Shown in pieces: positions 62,640 to 64,000 of a DNA stretch of 64,000 nucleotides. How positions within the stretch are numbered: the first letter of the stretch is position 1; every line of letters begins with the position of its first letter. The notes below the pieces were generated by a model. It was given only the letters and a program-made list of their open reading frames with translations, ran no database searches and had not been told where the DNA came from. The position numbers and the translations under genes are program-made. Origin of the DNA: an uncultured Candidatus Entotheonella sp. (GTDB lineage: Bacteria > Tectomicrobia > Entotheonellia > Entotheonellales > Entotheonellaceae); contig OY282375.1 of the NCBI GenBank assembly GCA_958295825.1, forward strand, positions 186,001-250,000. Reading direction: 5' to 3'.

Positions 62640-63147
62640 CTTCGACCGGTGTCAGCGGTAGTGGCAAAAAGTCTCTAAGACGGCATACTAAGATATCCTC
62701 ATCCCGACCGCAGTTCGACAACCAGAAGCTCGTGCTCAAGTGGGTGCGCATGACGCGTGATTCCTTCCGCGAGATCGAGGCCAACGAAGCCGCCCACGTG
62801 CCCGACCCAGGCACGGAGGGAGAAAGCGCCTGACGTGCGCACTTGGCCCGCCATGAGAGGAAAGCTGGAGCATTGGTTGTTGGTGTTGGACGCGGCGGGC
62901 GTGGTTGTGGTCTTCGCGCTGCTGTGGAGGCTGCGCGACCAGAACGAGTCGCTGAAATCCCGGTGCGTGCGGAGGATGAAGCGAGATGACAGCGTAAGGC
63001 ACACAACGAGTCAGATTACGCGGCAAGGCATGACCTTCCATAGTTTCGGACCGGTAGTCGCCTCGATGGCATGGCATGCCATGCCATGCCACCTCAACAC
63101 GCAACAACCCCTGCATGACTTACCCTTGCCGCGCTGTTCGCCCACTA
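62640..63147 (+). other. Intergenic region with a possible small membrane protein
   Basis: About 500 bases. A frame ending at 62833 reads RDSFREIEANEAAHVPDPGT, and a second from a GTG at 62835 gives EHWLLVLDAAGVVVVFALLW followed by RLRDQNESLK, a plausible single membrane helix. Neither has a known family, and the second runs on to 63212 in non-protein-like sequence, so I do not call it a gene. A 22-base palindrome lies at 63066-63087. Confidence 0.35.
63066..63087. repeat. 22-base perfect palindrome downstream of the BrnT-BrnA frame
   Basis: Each half is ATGGCATGGCA (the other half its complement), followed by another ATGCC repeat. It could be a binding site or a hairpin, lying 61 bases beyond the stop of the minus-strand gene. 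Also a tandem of CATGC units. Confidence 0.6.
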
Positions 63148-63672
63148 TCAGCCCCTCGGCCCGGCCGTCTGCCCCCGCTTCGCTTCCATGTAGCTGCGTA
63201 GCACTGCATTGATGCGTGTCTGATAACCGCGCCCCTGAGACTTGAAGAAATCCAGCACATCCCTGTCGATACGTACCGAGATGGCCTGCTTCGAGGGCGG
63301 CATCACGACCCTGGCCTGCGACCGGTCGAACTCCCCTTCGTCCGGCTCCACGCCCGCGGCATCTTGCTGCCGGAGCCATTCCCAATCTGTCTTGCCCTTA
63401 CTTTCGCCAACGACATACGCGTGATAGTCTCGTCGCTCACTTGTTCGTGCCCTTCTCGCGGTGATAATCCTGCGACGGCCGTTCCGGATCGTGTAAGCTA
63501 CGGCGATTTCCCTGCTGTCTACGATACCGACCGCGACCCACCGCGTTTCCTCTGTGCGTCGCGACCGTGTTTCCAGAACCGGACCGTTAAAGATTCGGAT
63601 GGCGTCCTCAAAGTCGATACGATGCTGTGCCAACATCATCCGTCGCTTGCTCCCGTCCCACTCGAAGACCAT
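63148..63672 (-). CDS. BrnT toxin fused in frame to BrnA antitoxin
   Basis: 174 residues. The first ~90 are BrnT, a small RelE-fold ribonuclease toxin: FEWDGSKRRMMLAQHRIDFE, then ETRWVAVGIVDSREIAVAYT and RRRIITARRARTSER. The last ~80 are BrnA, its ribbon-helix-helix antitoxin: GKTDWEWLRQQDAAGVEPDE, SVRIDRDVLDFFKSQGRGYQ, TRINAVLRSYMEA. In other genomes these are separate adjacent genes. Here the BrnA start (GTG at 63440, giving VSDETITRMSLAKVRARQ) is visible in another frame and leaves it within ~20 codons, so a single-base indel seems to have joined the frames. Whether the product is active, or is a sequencing error, cannot be told here. Confidence 0.8.
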   Translation of the reverse strand: MVFEWDGSKRRMMLAQHRIDFEDAIRIFNGPVLETRSRRTEETRWVAVGIVDSREIAVAYTIRNGRRRIITARRARTSERRDYHAYVVGESKGKTDWEWLRQQDAAGVEPDEGEFDRSQARVVMPPSKQAISVRIDRDVLDFFKSQGRGYQTRINAVLRSYMEAKRGQTAGPRG

Positions 63673-63830
63673 GGACCTTCACTCCGGCTAGCGGACATTT
63701 AAGCGTCCCCCTGATCCTTCGCCATTTGCAATTTGACCCGCCGTGGGGCAGACTGTTTTCCCTTTGCCCCCTGTTGATTCGGAACCCGTTTGACCCGCAA
63801 CCTGCACCCGCTGAATAGAGAACGAACCCC

Positions 63831-64000
63831 ATGCAACAGCCCAATGCGCCCGACACGTTCCCCAAGTTTCTCCTCGACCGCGCCGGCCGCCATGCGAAGC
63901 GCACCGCCATGCGCGAGAAGGACCTCGGTATCTGGCTGGAATACAGTTGGGGGCAAATACTCGACGAGGTGCGGGCATTGGCCTGCGGTCTGGCCGCCAA
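63831..64000 (+). CDS. AMP-dependent acyl-CoA synthetase/ligase (5' end, cut by window edge)
   Basis: The first 56 residues are visible: TFPKFLLDRAGRHAKRTAMR, EKDLGIWLEYSWGQILDEVR, ALACGLAA. This is the opening of long-chain acyl-CoA synthetase / AMP-binding enzymes (..T.P.LL...A...RPALREK..GIW..YTW.......RALA.GLA). The catalytic AMP-binding motifs lie beyond the window. ATG at 63831; ribosome site weak. About 130 bases upstream to the divergent BrnT gene. Confidence 0.8.
   Translation, partial: MQQPNAPDTFPKFLLDRAGRHAKRTAMREKDLGIWLEYSWGQILDEVRALACGLAA

Overview
The window is GC-rich bacterial chromosome (about 60% G+C by eye) from a Gram-negative-type organism that I cannot name. LspA, a two-domain M16 peptidase, a PQQ dehydrogenase, bacillithiol-type genes and a very high load of decayed insertion sequences fit an uncultured environmental lineage. 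I see no rRNA, tRNA or CRISPR array. Genes sit in short operons on both strands, separated by scars of at least six IS families (IS1595, IS5 twice, IS30, IS4-like, IS630-like and an unassigned DDE type).

Layout. 1-2360: the start of a xanthine-dehydrogenase-type molybdenum subunit and an unknown membrane protein. 2693-9012: a two-gene Mod/helicase-nuclease restriction-like system. 9471-16438: ilvD, a giant PIG-L deacetylase and a SulP transporter. 16699-19240: a divergent BshC-like protein next to bshB1, then a PNPOx-family protein. 19597-21963: IS fragments, a P63C-domain gene and hairpins. 21964-27155: a polyphosphate operon (ppk1, a CHAD protein with an alkyltransferase-like tail, ppx) closed by a strong terminator. 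27632-35524: Ldh-type dehydrogenase, J-domain protein, a HAD / unknown / inositol-phosphatase / ABM-like operon, a DHA2 exporter and a quinoprotein dehydrogenase with a lanthanide signature. 36121-40497: IS30 and IS1595 debris that has cut a Bat/MoxR operon, leaving moxR and a BatD-like gene intact but batA truncated and the DUF58 gene in ruins. 40640-45706: rluD-like, lspA, trpS, then metallophosphoesterase-rimI-TPR. 46223-49247: methylmalonyl-CoA mutase large subunit with two tiny genes and a DUF1445 gene. 49753-57090: a second defence zone (type IIG-like enzyme, type II restriction-modification pair, IS5 copies). 57111-64000: HicB, M16 peptidase, a repeat-built coiled-coil protein, crotonase, double-USP protein, a fused BrnT-BrnA frame and the start of an acyl-CoA synthetase.

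Points I consider most worth following: the CHAD plus alkyltransferase-like fusion inside the polyphosphate operon; the BshC-like protein with an inserted zinc ribbon beside bshB1; the association, seen at two loci, of an IS1595 transposase with a P63C-domain gene; the AT-rich recognition segment inserted in an otherwise GC-rich mod gene; and the BrnT-BrnA fusion. All functions are inferred by reading the proteins by eye; no database search was possible.
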